A DNA stretch of 31,332 nt from DATJPR01 sp035506295 (GCA_035506295.1 DATJPR010000175.1:1-31332), one strand, 5' to 3'. Positions 16,968-24,622 are shown, counted from the first letter of the stretch. Notes: a model not told the origin generated them from the sequence alone. Translations and numbers: made by a program.

Positions 16968-18091
16968 CGTCGCTCCTTGAGAACGCTTCCGTACACCGAG
17001 AGAACCTGCGGGACGATCTTCTGCCAGGAAAACGGCTCGGCGCTCTTCCTGGCGTGTTGCTTCATTTGTTCCAGTCTCTTCTGGTCGTTCAGTGATAACC
17101 GTATCTTTGCCGCTATATCATCGGCATCGCGTTCGATGAAGTACCCGTTGTTGCCGTCCACGATCAATTCACTCGTCCCATGAACGCGGGTGACAAGAAG
17201 AGGTAAACCGGATGATGCGGCTTCGAGCGTAGCGAGAGAGAACGCCTCATAGAACGTCGGCATCACAAAAAGATCGGCTGCGGCATACAGCCGTTCGACG
17301 CTGATTCGGCCTCTGGTAAATTGCACCTGTGGCCCAAGCCCCTGCTGTTTCGCTTGCGCGATATATGGTGAAGGGTCGTCACTGCCGGCTACCACAAGCC
17401 GGAGATTGTCGTCGTTCAAGCGTGCGAGGGCATCGATGACAAGGTGAACGCCCTTGCGCCTAAACTCATTTGCCACGATGAGAAGAACCTGAGCGCCTGC
17501 ACCAATCCCCAACTCATTCCTCATTGATGGCCGATCAACGGGGATACGGAGGGGAGAAAAGCGGTCCAGATCGACACCGTTCGGGATCACAGTGATCTTC
17601 TCGGAGGGGACGTCGTATTCTTCCTGGAGTTCTTTTCGAACGCCGTCGGAAACTGCGATGACGCGGCGGCATTTCCCCTGCTTGTACAGAAGCCGCTCGT
17701 TGCGTAGACGCACCGCATCCGCGATCCCGAAGGTGAAGCGTGTCCCGCCGGGTTCGAATCGCGATCCGACGGCCATCGCTCTTTTATGGCAGCTCTGTGC
17801 GGTGACGACGTCGCCGAACGGGACCTCACCGTGCGTGTGAACGATGTCAGGATTCAGCGATCGACAAGCTCGGTAACTCGCGCGGGAAAAGTGCAACATC
17901 TCTGCCGAATGCGGAAAAGTGACGACGCGGAGTCGATGACAGGTAATCTTCTTCCCCGAGTCCTCTTCCGGGAAGGCGTGAAGGTAGTGGACATCGTGTC
18001 CAGCACGGGCGCTTTCATCCGCGACGGCAAGAGCGGCGCGGGGGATTCCCATCGACGGGGTACATCGGCTATGAACATGGACGATGCGCAT
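16964..18091 (-). CDS. GT4 family glycosyltransferase, first gene of the glycan run
   Basis: 375 residues. It starts MRIVHVHSRCTPSMGIPRAA, the N-terminal GT-B pattern. Middle motifs are IAVSDGVRKELQ and VIPNGVDLDRFSPL; the donor domain has LLIVANEFRRKGVHLVIDA and E-x7-E (EAFSLATLE), then SSGLPLLVTRVHGTSELIVDG. There is no Shine-Dalgarno sequence before ATG 18091. No separate promoter is obvious in the 129 bases after tRNA-Ser, so the run may be read through from the tRNA promoter (inference). It ends in a 4-bp overlap with the flippase gene. Confidence 0.93.
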   Translation of the reverse strand: MRIVHVHSRCTPSMGIPRAALAVADESARAGHDVHYLHAFPEEDSGKKITCHRLRVVTFPHSAEMLHFSRASYRACRSLNPDIVHTHGEVPFGDVVTAQSCHKRAMAVGSRFEPGGTRFTFGIADAVRLRNERLLYKQGKCRRVIAVSDGVRKELQEEYDVPSEKITVIPNGVDLDRFSPLRIPVDRPSMRNELGIGAGAQVLLIVANEFRRKGVHLVIDALARLNDDNLRLVVAGSDDPSPYIAQAKQQGLGPQVQFTRGRISVERLYAAADLFVMPTFYEAFSLATLEAASSGLPLLVTRVHGTSELIVDGNNGYFIERDADDIAAKIRLSLNDQKRLEQMKQHARKSAEPFSWQKIVPQVLSVYGSVLKERR

Positions 18092-18220
18092 GGGATGAGC
18101 CTGGCGGAGTCAGGAAGGTGAAGCGACTTAGGCGCGCCGGATACGCAGGGGCCTCCGGGTAATGCGGAAGGGAAGGCGGCGGGAAGAACGCCGTCATGCG
18201 CGACAAACGCCGCGCGACTG

Positions 18221-18307
18221 CGGAGAGGGTGGGATTCGAACCCACGATACCCTTACGAGTATACCACCTTTCCAGGGTGGCCAGTTCAACCGCTCCTGCA
18301 CCTCTCC
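18221..18307 (-). tRNA. tRNA-Ser (anticodon GGA)
   Basis: An 87-base cloverleaf. The acceptor stem GGAGAGG pairs with CCTCTCC and the discriminator is G. The anticodon stem is CCACC/GGTGG around loop CTGGAAA, giving anticodon GGA. A long variable arm (TATACTCGTAAGGGTATC) marks a class II tRNA. The T arm is GTGGG TTCGAAT CCCAC. The 3' CCA is not encoded (the next bases are CAG). It has its own promoter just upstream. Confidence 0.97.
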
Positions 18308-18317
18308 GAACGCAGAG

Positions 18318-18346
18318 AATATACTTATTTCGGCAGGAAAAGACAA
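18318..18346 (-). promoter_or_regulatory. Promoter for tRNA-Ser
   Basis: Minus strand TTGTCT (18341-18346), a 17-base spacer, TATATT (18318-18323), ending ten bases before the mature tRNA 5' end. The spacing and -10 agree with other promoters in the window. Confidence 0.7.
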
Positions 18347-18371
18347 TCATTGCCTCTGCGGGGCCCGTTCC

Positions 18372-18400
18372 TTGCATCCGAGAGAAGCCATCTCTATCTT
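18372..18400 (+). promoter_or_regulatory. Promoter for the nfeD-slipin genes
   Basis: TTGCAT (18372-18377), a 17-base spacer, TATCTT (18395-18400). Transcription would start near 18407, giving a leader of about 17 bases with no Shine-Dalgarno sequence before ATG 18424. It is divergent from the tRNA-Ser promoter. Confidence 0.6.
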
Positions 18401-18423
18401 AACTTCAAATCCACTAAACTGCC

Positions 18424-19695
18424 ATGCGCCTCCTCCTCCCCACGCTGTTCTTGGTCGGCTTGTCCTTTGCTTCCGCCCAAACCGTCCACGTCATTACGAT
18501 CGACGCCACGATCAACCCCGCTATCGCGGAGTACATCGGCGCAGAGATCGACGCGGCCCATCGGGCCCACGCGGAGTGCTTGATCATCCGGTTGAACACT
18601 CCCGGTGGACTTCTGAACTCTACACGGGCAATCGTCTCTGCGTTCCTGACCTCGCCCGTCCCCGTCGTGGTCTACGTCTCCCCTGCCGGCGCACAGTCGG
18701 CATCGGCGGGGGTCTTTGTCACGCTTGCCGCTCACATTGCCGCCATGGCTCCGGGGACCAATATCGGTGCGGCGCATCCTGTAGGGTCCCAGGGGGCTCA
18801 GCTGGACTCCGTAATGAATGAGAAGGTCACCAACGACGCCGCTGCGTTCATCAGGACGATCAGCGAGAAACGCCACCGCAATGTACGCTGGGCGGAAGAC
18901 GCCGTGCGGAAGAGCATCTCCATCACGGAAACCGAAGCGTTGAAAGATTCTGTTGTCGACCTCATAGCCCCGACGGTCCCTGCGCTGCTGGACAGCCTGG
19001 ACGGGAAGACCGTGAATCTCGGCGAGAGGCAGGTGGTGCTGAGGACGCGCAACGCGCGAATCGTCGACCGGGAAATGAGCACGAAGAACAAGATCCTGGG
19101 CCTCTTAAGCGACCCGAATATCGCCTACATCTTCTTCCTCCTCGGCATCTATGGGTTGATCTTCGAGCTGTATAACCCCGGTGCGATCCTCCCCGGCGTC
19201 GTGGGCGTGATCTCCCTCATACTCGCGTTTTATTCCATGCAAACGCTTCCGGTAAACTATGCCGGTCTCGCTCTCATGATCTTCGGGGTGGTCCTGTTTA
19301 TCATAGAAATCAAGGTCCCCACCCACGGCCTGCTCACCGTCGGCGGGATCATTTCTCTCCTTCTCGGCTCCGTCATGCTCATCAGTCCTGAATCGCCTCT
19401 CGACATGGTCTCCATTTCCTGGACGGTCATTATCGGCGCCGTCGGGTTCACCGCGCTGTTTTTCATCTTCGCCATCGGCATGGGCGTCAAGGCGCAACAA
19501 CGCAAGCCGACCACCGGCCTCGAGGGAATGATGGGCGAATCGGGCGAGGCAACGACGGATTTCACACCGGAAGGCACCGTTCGCGTGCGTGGCGAGTTGT
19601 GGCGCGCCATCGCCCCCGACGGAAACGTCGGCAAAGGCGATACCGTGGTCATCACTGCTGTAGAGGGACTCCGACTCCGTGTCCGGAAGGGCTGA
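18424..19695 (+). CDS. NfeD-type membrane serine protease (ClpP-class, long form)
   Basis: 423 residues. A signal peptide (MRLLLPTLFLVGLSFASA) precedes a ClpP/crotonase-like protease domain (about 20-190). It contains LNTPGGLLNSTR, then PAGAQSASAGVF with the nucleophile Ser (about 94), and a Lys (about 134) in NEKVTNDAAAF, the Ser-Lys dyad known from the archaeal PH1510 protein. About four membrane spans follow (about 225-350), including YIFFLLGIYGLIFELYNPG, and then a C-terminal OB-fold NfeD domain ending EGLRLRVRKG. The family cleaves the hydrophobic tail of partner stomatins and is normally encoded with one. The slipin gene follows 63 bases downstream. Confidence 0.95.
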   Translation: MRLLLPTLFLVGLSFASAQTVHVITIDATINPAIAEYIGAEIDAAHRAHAECLIIRLNTPGGLLNSTRAIVSAFLTSPVPVVVYVSPAGAQSASAGVFVTLAAHIAAMAPGTNIGAAHPVGSQGAQLDSVMNEKVTNDAAAFIRTISEKRHRNVRWAEDAVRKSISITETEALKDSVVDLIAPTVPALLDSLDGKTVNLGERQVVLRTRNARIVDREMSTKNKILGLLSDPNIAYIFFLLGIYGLIFELYNPGAILPGVVGVISLILAFYSMQTLPVNYAGLALMIFGVVLFIIEIKVPTHGLLTVGGIISLLLGSVMLISPESPLDMVSISWTVIIGAVGFTALFFIFAIGMGVKAQQRKPTTGLEGMMGESGEATTDFTPEGTVRVRGELWRAIAPDGNVGKGDTVVITAVEGLRLRVRKG

Positions 19696-19758
19696 TCGGA
19701 CCGGCCCTGACAACGGGTCCTGCGATTTCTCATTGTCCGTACAACCATTGGAGCGACT

Positions 19759-20520
19759 ATGGAAGCATTCACCGTTCTCATTTTCCTTGCAGTCATCTTC
19801 GGCGTCATTATTCTCTCCAACGCCATCCGCATCTTGCCTGAGTACGAACGCGGCGTGATCTTCCGTCTCGGGCGGCTGGTCGGTCTCAAAGGCCCCGGGA
19901 TTATCTTTCTTATCCCGATCGTTGACAGGGTGACACGAGTAAGCCTGAGAACCGTCGTCATGGATGTCCCGCCGCAGGACATCATCACGCGGGACAATGT
20001 GTCGATCAAAGTAAACGCCGTCGTGTACTTCAGAGTGGTGGATCCGAACAAGGCCATTGTCGAGGTCGAGAATTTCTTGTTTGCCACGTCGCAACTCTCC
20101 CAGACGACACTGAGGAGCATCCTGGGACAATCGGCACTCGATGAGCTGCTTGCCGAACGGGACAAAATCAACGCGGAGCTCCAGAAGGTCATCGATCTGC
20201 ACACGGAACCCTGGGGCATTAAGATCTCCAATGTCGAGGTAAAACAGATCGACCTGCCCGCCGAAATGCAGCGCGCGATGGCGCGCCAGGCGGAAGCGGA
20301 ACGCGAACGACGAGCAAAGATCATCCACGCAGAGGGCGAGTTCCAGGCAAGCCAGAAGCTGGCGGATGCATCGACGATCATCGAGACCCACCCGATGGCG
20401 TTGCAGCTTCGCTATCTCCAGACATTGACGGAGATCGCGTCGGAGAAAAACTCCACGACGATCTTCCCGATTCCGATAGATCTGATTGCTCCGTTCCTTC
20501 AGAACGCCATGAAGAAATAG
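19759..20520 (+). CDS. Slipin / SPFH (band 7) family membrane protein
   Basis: 253 residues. One N-terminal membrane span (about 4-22) is followed by the band 7 domain: ILPEYERGVIFRLGRLVGLK, then GPGIIFLIPIVDRV, VPPQDIITRDNVSI and DPNKAIVEVEN. A helical tail (about 165-215, AMARQAEAERERRAKII) promotes assembly into membrane scaffolds. Prokaryotic slipins pair with NfeD proteases and organise membrane microdomains. A ribosome site (GGAG) lies 6 bases before ATG 19759. It is cotranscribed with nfeD on spacing grounds. Confidence 0.96.
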   Translation: MEAFTVLIFLAVIFGVIILSNAIRILPEYERGVIFRLGRLVGLKGPGIIFLIPIVDRVTRVSLRTVVMDVPPQDIITRDNVSIKVNAVVYFRVVDPNKAIVEVENFLFATSQLSQTTLRSILGQSALDELLAERDKINAELQKVIDLHTEPWGIKISNVEVKQIDLPAEMQRAMARQAEAERERRAKIIHAEGEFQASQKLADASTIIETHPMALQLRYLQTLTEIASEKNSTTIFPIPIDLIAPFLQNAMKK

Positions 20521-20528
20521 TCTCCGGG

Positions 20529-20560
20529 CCGGGGAGCAGGATTCTCTCTCTGCTCTCCGG
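20529..20560 (+). other. Stable hairpin between slipin and polB
   Basis: CCGGGGAGCAG (20529-20539) pairs with CTGCTCTCCGG (20550-20560), 11 pairs with one G-U and a 10-base loop. No T-run follows, so it is not a standard terminator. It lies 15 bases before the polymerase ATG. Its GGGAGCAG/CTGCTC core is shared with the hairpin at 27975-28022. Confidence 0.5.
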
Positions 20561-20575
20561 CACCGCCTGCGGCCG

Positions 20576-22912
20576 ATGTCGACGCTCCTGACAGGGAATA
20601 ATCCTACCGAACACCTCGTCGGCCTCCACCGCGTGGGGGAAGGGGCGATGCGGCTCTACTTCCGCGAGGGCGGGCGCATCCGTACGCAGGACGAGCGCTT
20701 CTATCCTTTCTTCCATCTCTCCGACAGCAGTCTCATCAAACGGTTCGGCCGCAAGCACTGGCTCAAAGAGCTTGCCGGCTCGGGCTTCTATCGTTTCCTC
20801 TGCGTCTTCGAGGAATGGTCGTCGATGTGGGAAGCGGTGCGCATCGTCATGGAGGAATCCTCACGCGCGCAGTTCGCCAAGCCGACCTCGTACGCAGACG
20901 TCGAGCAGCTCCACCTGATCCCCGACCCGGTGGCGCAATTCCTCCTCCAGAGCGGGTTCACCTTGTTCAAGGGGCTGGATTTCGACGACCTGGTGCGCAT
21001 GCAACTCGACATAGAAACGTACACGTCGGGGCCGCACCGGTTCAGCAATGCCCGCGTCCCCGGCGACAGGATCATCGTCATTGCGCTGTCGGACAATCAG
21101 GGATGGGAGCATGTGATCGAAGGCCGGCGGAAATCCGAAGAGGTGATGCTCCGCGAGCTGATCGAGGTGATCCGGGGGCGCGATCCCGACATCATCGAGG
21201 GGCACAATATTCTCGGCTTCGACTTCCCGTATATCCTGGCGCGGTGCGCGCAGCATGGGTTGACCTTCCCCATCGGACGTGACGGGAGCGAACCCGCGCT
21301 GATCGGGCGCGGCTTCACCGCCGATACGGAGGACGTTTCACTCATGGAAGTAGCGGGAAGGCACGTCGTCGACACCTTCCTCCTCGTCCAGAACTACGAT
21401 CAGTCGAAGCACTCGATGGAAAGCTACGGCCTGAAGTACGCCGCGCGATTCTTCGGGCTTTCGTCGGCGGGGCGAACGTACATCGAGGGGGACAAGATTA
21501 CGTGGTATTGGGACAACGATCCGCAGACGCTTCTGGCCTACGCCTTCGACGACGTGCGTGAAGCGGGCGCGCTTTCCACGCACCTCGCAGGGAGCGCGTT
21601 CTATCTTTCGCGCCTGGTCCCCATGACACTCGGGACAATCGTGCGCGGAGGTTCTGCATCAAAGATCGAATCGTTGCTGCTCCGCGCGTATCTTCATGCC
21701 AGAATGGCTCTCCCCCGCCCCGAGGCGGGGACTCAAACCACCGGGGGGTATACCGATCTCTTCCTCACCGGTCTGGTCGGCCCTGTGGTGCACGCGGATG
21801 TCGAATCCCTGTACCCCGCCATCATGCTCTCGCAGCGGATCCAACCATCGACAGACCATGCCGGCGTGTTCCTCCAGCTGCTGGAAGAGCTTACGGCGAT
21901 GCGGATCGACGCCAAGCGCGCGATGCAGGCTTCCAAAGAACAGCGCGAGCGGTCGCGGCTTGACGCCGTGCAGTCTTCGTTCAAGATCCTCATCAATTCC
22001 TTCTATGGATATCTTGGGTACAGCCGCGCCCTCTTCAACGATTACGTTTCCGCAGACAGGGTCACCAAAGCCGGTCAGGTCATTCTGCGTTCGATGATCC
22101 AGAAGATCCGGGAAGACGGTGGAACGGTCGTCGAAGTCGATACCGACGGCGTCCTCTATCTGCCCCCGGCCGGGACGGAAACCGAAGAGCAGGCCCGTTC
22201 GCATGTCGGCTCGATCTCTTCCCGGATGCCGCGGGGGATCTCGGTTGCGTTCAACGGCATGTACCTGAGAATGCTGAGCTACAGGAAGAAGAACTACGCT
22301 CTTCTTGAGCGCGACGGCCGGATGACGATCAAGGGGTCATCGCTGATCTCCCGGAGCATGGAAGGGTTTGGCCGGCGTTTCGTGCGTGAGGCCGTCGCGC
22401 TTCTCCTCAAGGAGGACATTGCCGGACTTCACGCGCTCTATGTCGACCTGTACAACAAGATCGCTTCACGGGCACTTGATGTCAGGGAACTCGCGCGGAG
22501 CGAAGTCCTGCGCGATCCCATTCCCGTCTACCTCGAGGAAGTGCGCAGCGGCAGGAGAAACAGGAGCGCGGCGTATGAGGTCGCGATTGCGTCGGGCAAA
22601 GAGGCAAAGCCCGGCAACAGAATCGCCTACTACATCACCGGCTCCGACCCGAACGCCCGTGTCTTTGACAACTGCAGGTCCGTGGACGAATGGAACCCGA
22701 ATTTCCCGGACGAGAATTCCGCCTTCTATCTGCAGCGGCTTGACGAATTCGCCGCCAAGTTCAAGGACCTCTTCAGCCCGCAACACTTCCGTGAAGTGTT
22801 CACTGCCGAGAGTCTCTTCCCGTTCGACGCATCAGTCGTGACTCTCGTGGTTACCGAGGTCTCCGGCGATGCCATGCCCTCCGACGACCCTTCATCGGAG
22901 CCAGTCATCTAA
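20576..22912 (+). CDS. polB: Family-B DNA polymerase (Pol II-like) with 3'-5' exonuclease
   Basis: 778 residues, the compact bacterial form. The exonuclease is intact: Exo I DIET (145-148), Exo II GHNILGFDFPY (209-219), Exo III around YAFDDVRE (322-329). Polymerase motif A is DVESLYPAIM (408-417), motif B KILINSFYGYLG (470-481), motif C VDTDGVLY (521-528), and the KKNYAL motif is near 571. All metal-binding Asp residues are present, so it should be active. It could serve in repair or translesion synthesis, as E. coli Pol II does (family knowledge). It follows slipin by 55 bases, without a Shine-Dalgarno sequence. No helicase or nuclease partner is adjacent. Confidence 0.95.
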   Translation: MSTLLTGNNPTEHLVGLHRVGEGAMRLYFREGGRIRTQDERFYPFFHLSDSSLIKRFGRKHWLKELAGSGFYRFLCVFEEWSSMWEAVRIVMEESSRAQFAKPTSYADVEQLHLIPDPVAQFLLQSGFTLFKGLDFDDLVRMQLDIETYTSGPHRFSNARVPGDRIIVIALSDNQGWEHVIEGRRKSEEVMLRELIEVIRGRDPDIIEGHNILGFDFPYILARCAQHGLTFPIGRDGSEPALIGRGFTADTEDVSLMEVAGRHVVDTFLLVQNYDQSKHSMESYGLKYAARFFGLSSAGRTYIEGDKITWYWDNDPQTLLAYAFDDVREAGALSTHLAGSAFYLSRLVPMTLGTIVRGGSASKIESLLLRAYLHARMALPRPEAGTQTTGGYTDLFLTGLVGPVVHADVESLYPAIMLSQRIQPSTDHAGVFLQLLEELTAMRIDAKRAMQASKEQRERSRLDAVQSSFKILINSFYGYLGYSRALFNDYVSADRVTKAGQVILRSMIQKIREDGGTVVEVDTDGVLYLPPAGTETEEQARSHVGSISSRMPRGISVAFNGMYLRMLSYRKKNYALLERDGRMTIKGSSLISRSMEGFGRRFVREAVALLLKEDIAGLHALYVDLYNKIASRALDVRELARSEVLRDPIPVYLEEVRSGRRNRSAAYEVAIASGKEAKPGNRIAYYITGSDPNARVFDNCRSVDEWNPNFPDENSAFYLQRLDEFAAKFKDLFSPQHFREVFTAESLFPFDASVVTLVVTEVSGDAMPSDDPSSEPVI

Positions 22913-22917
22913 AGTCA

Positions 22918-22954
22918 CCTTCCGACGTTTCCGCCGACCCTTCCCACCGGAAGG
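22918..22954 (+). other. Inverted repeat after polB
   Basis: CCTTCCG (22918-22924) and CGGAAGG (22948-22954) form a perfect 7-bp stem with a 23-base loop, starting five bases after the polB stop. There is no T-run, so it is only a possible terminator or RNA 3'-end stabiliser. Confidence 0.35.
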
Positions 22955-22992
22955 CTCCAGGGAACATGAATCAAGACTCATAGTATCACACT

Positions 22993-23008
22993 TGTGATTT
23001 CGCTCACA
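22993..23008. promoter_or_regulatory. CRP-type palindromic site
   Basis: TGTGA (22993-22997), six bases, TCACA (23004-23008): a perfect match to the TGTGA-N6-TCACA core recognised by CRP-family regulators. A second overlapping palindrome, ATCACA CT TGTGAT, covers 22985-22998. It lies about 116 bases upstream of the predicted transcription start of the cold-shock gene. Regulator identity is inferred; no CRP gene is in the window. Confidence 0.45.
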
Positions 23009-23081
23009 TGCACAAGATAGCAGGTCTTTGTCAAGATTTTCTTCTTGGGGCCGATTTGCTTGCGTTTAATCGTAGCAATAC

Positions 23082-23110
23082 TTGACTTTTCCTGCGATTC
23101 TGGTTACTTT
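23082..23110 (+). promoter_or_regulatory. Promoter for the cold-shock gene
   Basis: TTGACT (23082-23087), a 17-base spacer, TACTTT (23105-23110). Transcription near 23117 would give a leader of about 110 bases, as expected for a cold-shock mRNA. The rest of 22955-23226 shows no open gene. Confidence 0.5.
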
Positions 23111-23226
23111 TTGCCGAGTTTGGCGCGCACTCTTGTTGGGTTGAGCGGAGCCGGTGCGTTCCTCTTTCAGGCAAACAGTGACGAGAGAAGTCCCCATATC
23201 TAGTCCGTATTTTAGAAAGACCGCTC

Positions 23227-23451
23227 ATGGAGACTGGCACGGTGAAATGGTTCAACAACGCGAAGGGTTACGGGTTCATCACGAGGGCAAATGGCGAGGA
23301 TCTCTTCGTGCATTTCAAGTCGATCCTCGGCGAAGGCTACAAGACACTGAAGCAGGGACAGCAAGTAGAATTCGAGGTGGAAGAAGGAGCGAAAGGACTG
23401 CAGGCAGTGAAGGTCAACAAAGTCGAGACCGAGCAGTCGAAGGTGAAGTAG
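23227..23451 (+). CDS. Cold-shock domain protein (CspA family)
   Basis: 74 residues, a single OB-fold cold-shock domain. GTVKWFNNAKGYGFI carries RNP1 (KGYGFI) and DLFVHF is RNP2; aromatic residues that stack on single-stranded RNA are all present. The C-terminal 10 residues are a short charged tail (VETEQSKVK). Such proteins act as RNA chaperones that loosen mRNA structure. Only a weak AGAAAG ribosome site is seen. The gene is monocistronic and converges on the B12-binding gene 44 bases downstream. Whether it is cold-induced cannot be told from sequence, though the long leader fits. Confidence 0.97.
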   Translation: METGTVKWFNNAKGYGFITRANGEDLFVHFKSILGEGYKTLKQGQQVEFEVEEGAKGLQAVKVNKVETEQSKVK

Positions 23452-23495
23452 CTATTGCCTGTCGTGGCGTAGATGGCAGGAGTTCAGCGCCGCGT

Positions 23496-23936
23496 TCAAC
23501 TGCGTTTGTTTGCCGGAGTGTTGCCGGGGAGAGTGTTTGATTTTTCCTCCACGACACGACGGAGATAGTCGATGATCGCTTGCGTCGACGTTCCGGGCGT
23601 GAACAGATCACCGACCCCCATGCGTTTCAATTCCCCGATGTCCTTGTCGGGGATGATCCCCCCGCCGAACAGCATCACGTCCGTGAGTCCCTCCGCTTTC
23701 ATCAACGAAAGGACCTTGGGAAAGATCGTCATGTGCGCTCCGCTCAAGATGGAAATGCCGATCGCGTCGACGTCCTCTTGCAAGGCAGCGTGCACGATCG
23801 CCTCGGGGGTTTTCCGCAGGCCTGTGTAGATGACTTCCATCCCTGCGTCACGAAGAGCGGCAGCGACCACCTTTGCCCCTCGGTCGTGGCCATCAAGCCC
23901 CACTTTCGCGATAAGCACGCGGATCGGTCGATTCAT
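23496..23936 (-). CDS. Stand-alone cobalamin (B12)-binding protein, methylmalonyl-CoA mutase small-subunit type
   Basis: 146 residues. Starts MNRPIRVLIAKVGLDGHDRG, with the B12-binding signature D-x-H-x-x-G (DGHDRG, 15-20), then SILSG (62-66) and GGGIIPD (91-97), the SxL and GG elements of the base-off/His-on cobalamin fold. This is the C-terminal domain of methylmalonyl-CoA mutase as a separate small subunit. ATG 23936 overlaps the Maf stop by 4 bases (ATGA) and has AAGGAA upstream. The catalytic large subunit is not in the window. The final 15 residues are an unconserved Asn/Lys-rich tail. It may serve a mutase encoded elsewhere or act as a B12 sensor or carrier. Confidence 0.93.
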   Translation of the reverse strand: MNRPIRVLIAKVGLDGHDRGAKVVAAALRDAGMEVIYTGLRKTPEAIVHAALQEDVDAIGISILSGAHMTIFPKVLSLMKAEGLTDVMLFGGGIIPDKDIGELKRMGVGDLFTPGTSTQAIIDYLRRVVEEKSNTLPGNTPANKRS

Positions 23937-24544
23937 TGCCCGGATTCCTTTCCCTGATAGCGCACCAGGTCCATGCCGATGAGAGACGTGTAGACGGCCG
24001 ACAACGGGAGGCCGACCACGTTGTAGTAGCATCCTTCGACTTTCCTGACGAACACCGCTCCATAGTCGTCCTGAATGCCGTACGCGCCGGCTTTGTCGAG
24101 CGGCGACCCGCCATCGACATACTCTTCGATTTCGGGCGCGGGCAGATCCCTGAAGTGCACAAACGTTTCCTCGACGCCGGTTGCGGTCTTTCCGGATGGA
24201 CAATCGACGAGAGCGAAACCGGTGTGCACGCGGTGCACGCGGCCGCTCAGCAGCGTGAGCATCCTGACTGCATCCGCACGATCCACCGGCTTGCCCAGCA
24301 TCAGGCCGTCGAGCGTAACGATCGTGTCCGCACCGAGGACGCATCCGAAGGAGGTACTCCGCGCGACCGCGTTTGCCTTGTCGGCTGCGAGTCTCATCGC
24401 GTTCTCCGCCGGCGTCTGATCCTGCCGGAAGTCCTCCGGGACATCACACGGTATCACGGTGGGTTCGATTCCTATCTGCCGGAGAAGATGAAGGCGCCTG
24501 GGCGATCGTGAAGCAAGGATGAGCGGTTTGATGAGATGATTCAT
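23933..24544 (-). CDS. maf: Maf-family nucleoside triphosphate pyrophosphatase
   Basis: 203 residues from ATG 24544. The signature PLILASRSPRRLHLLRQIGI (7-26) is the phosphate-binding loop. GADTIVTLDG (about 73-82) carries the catalytic Asp and GKPVDRADAVRML follows. The later SPLDKAGAYGIQD (about 147-159) and YYNVVGLPLSAVY complete the fold. Maf proteins hydrolyse dTTP, UTP or modified nucleotides to monophosphates (house-cleaning). No ribosome site is visible before the ATG, and a terminator ends just upstream. It overlaps the B12-binding gene by 4 bases, so the two are translated together. Confidence 0.95.
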   Translation of the reverse strand: MNHLIKPLILASRSPRRLHLLRQIGIEPTVIPCDVPEDFRQDQTPAENAMRLAADKANAVARSTSFGCVLGADTIVTLDGLMLGKPVDRADAVRMLTLLSGRVHRVHTGFALVDCPSGKTATGVEETFVHFRDLPAPEIEEYVDGGSPLDKAGAYGIQDDYGAVFVRKVEGCYYNVVGLPLSAVYTSLIGMDLVRYQGKESGQ

Positions 24545-24551
24545 ACGAAAG

Positions 24552-24583
24552 AATAAAAACGGGCGACACTTGCGTATCGCCCG
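24552..24583 (-). terminator. Rho-independent terminator between the Fn3 lipoprotein gene and maf
   Basis: On the minus strand the stem CGGGCGA (24577-24583) pairs with TCGCCCG (24560-24566) around a 10-base loop, followed by GTTTTTATTC. It lies 39 bases after the lipoprotein stop codon and its T-rich tail ends about 7 bases before the Maf ATG. Confidence 0.8.
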
Positions 24584-24622
24584 ATGGACGACCAAGAATC
24601 CTTTGTCGCCTCACGCAACAGC

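Noticed and set aside
19105..20391. A 428-codon minus-strand open frame opposite nfeD and slipin
   Set aside because: It spans two well-supported plus-strand genes and their gap, and its Asp/His/Glu-rich composition matches no family.
22985..23008. An FNR-type site in the same region
   Set aside because: The half sites are TGTGA/TCACA, not TTGAT/ATCAA, so a CRP-type reading fits better.
23937..24344. An upstream extension of the B12-binding protein frame
   Set aside because: The extension overlaps maf in another frame and is Arg-rich without homology; the ATG at 23936 with AAGGAA and a 4-bp overlap is the natural start.
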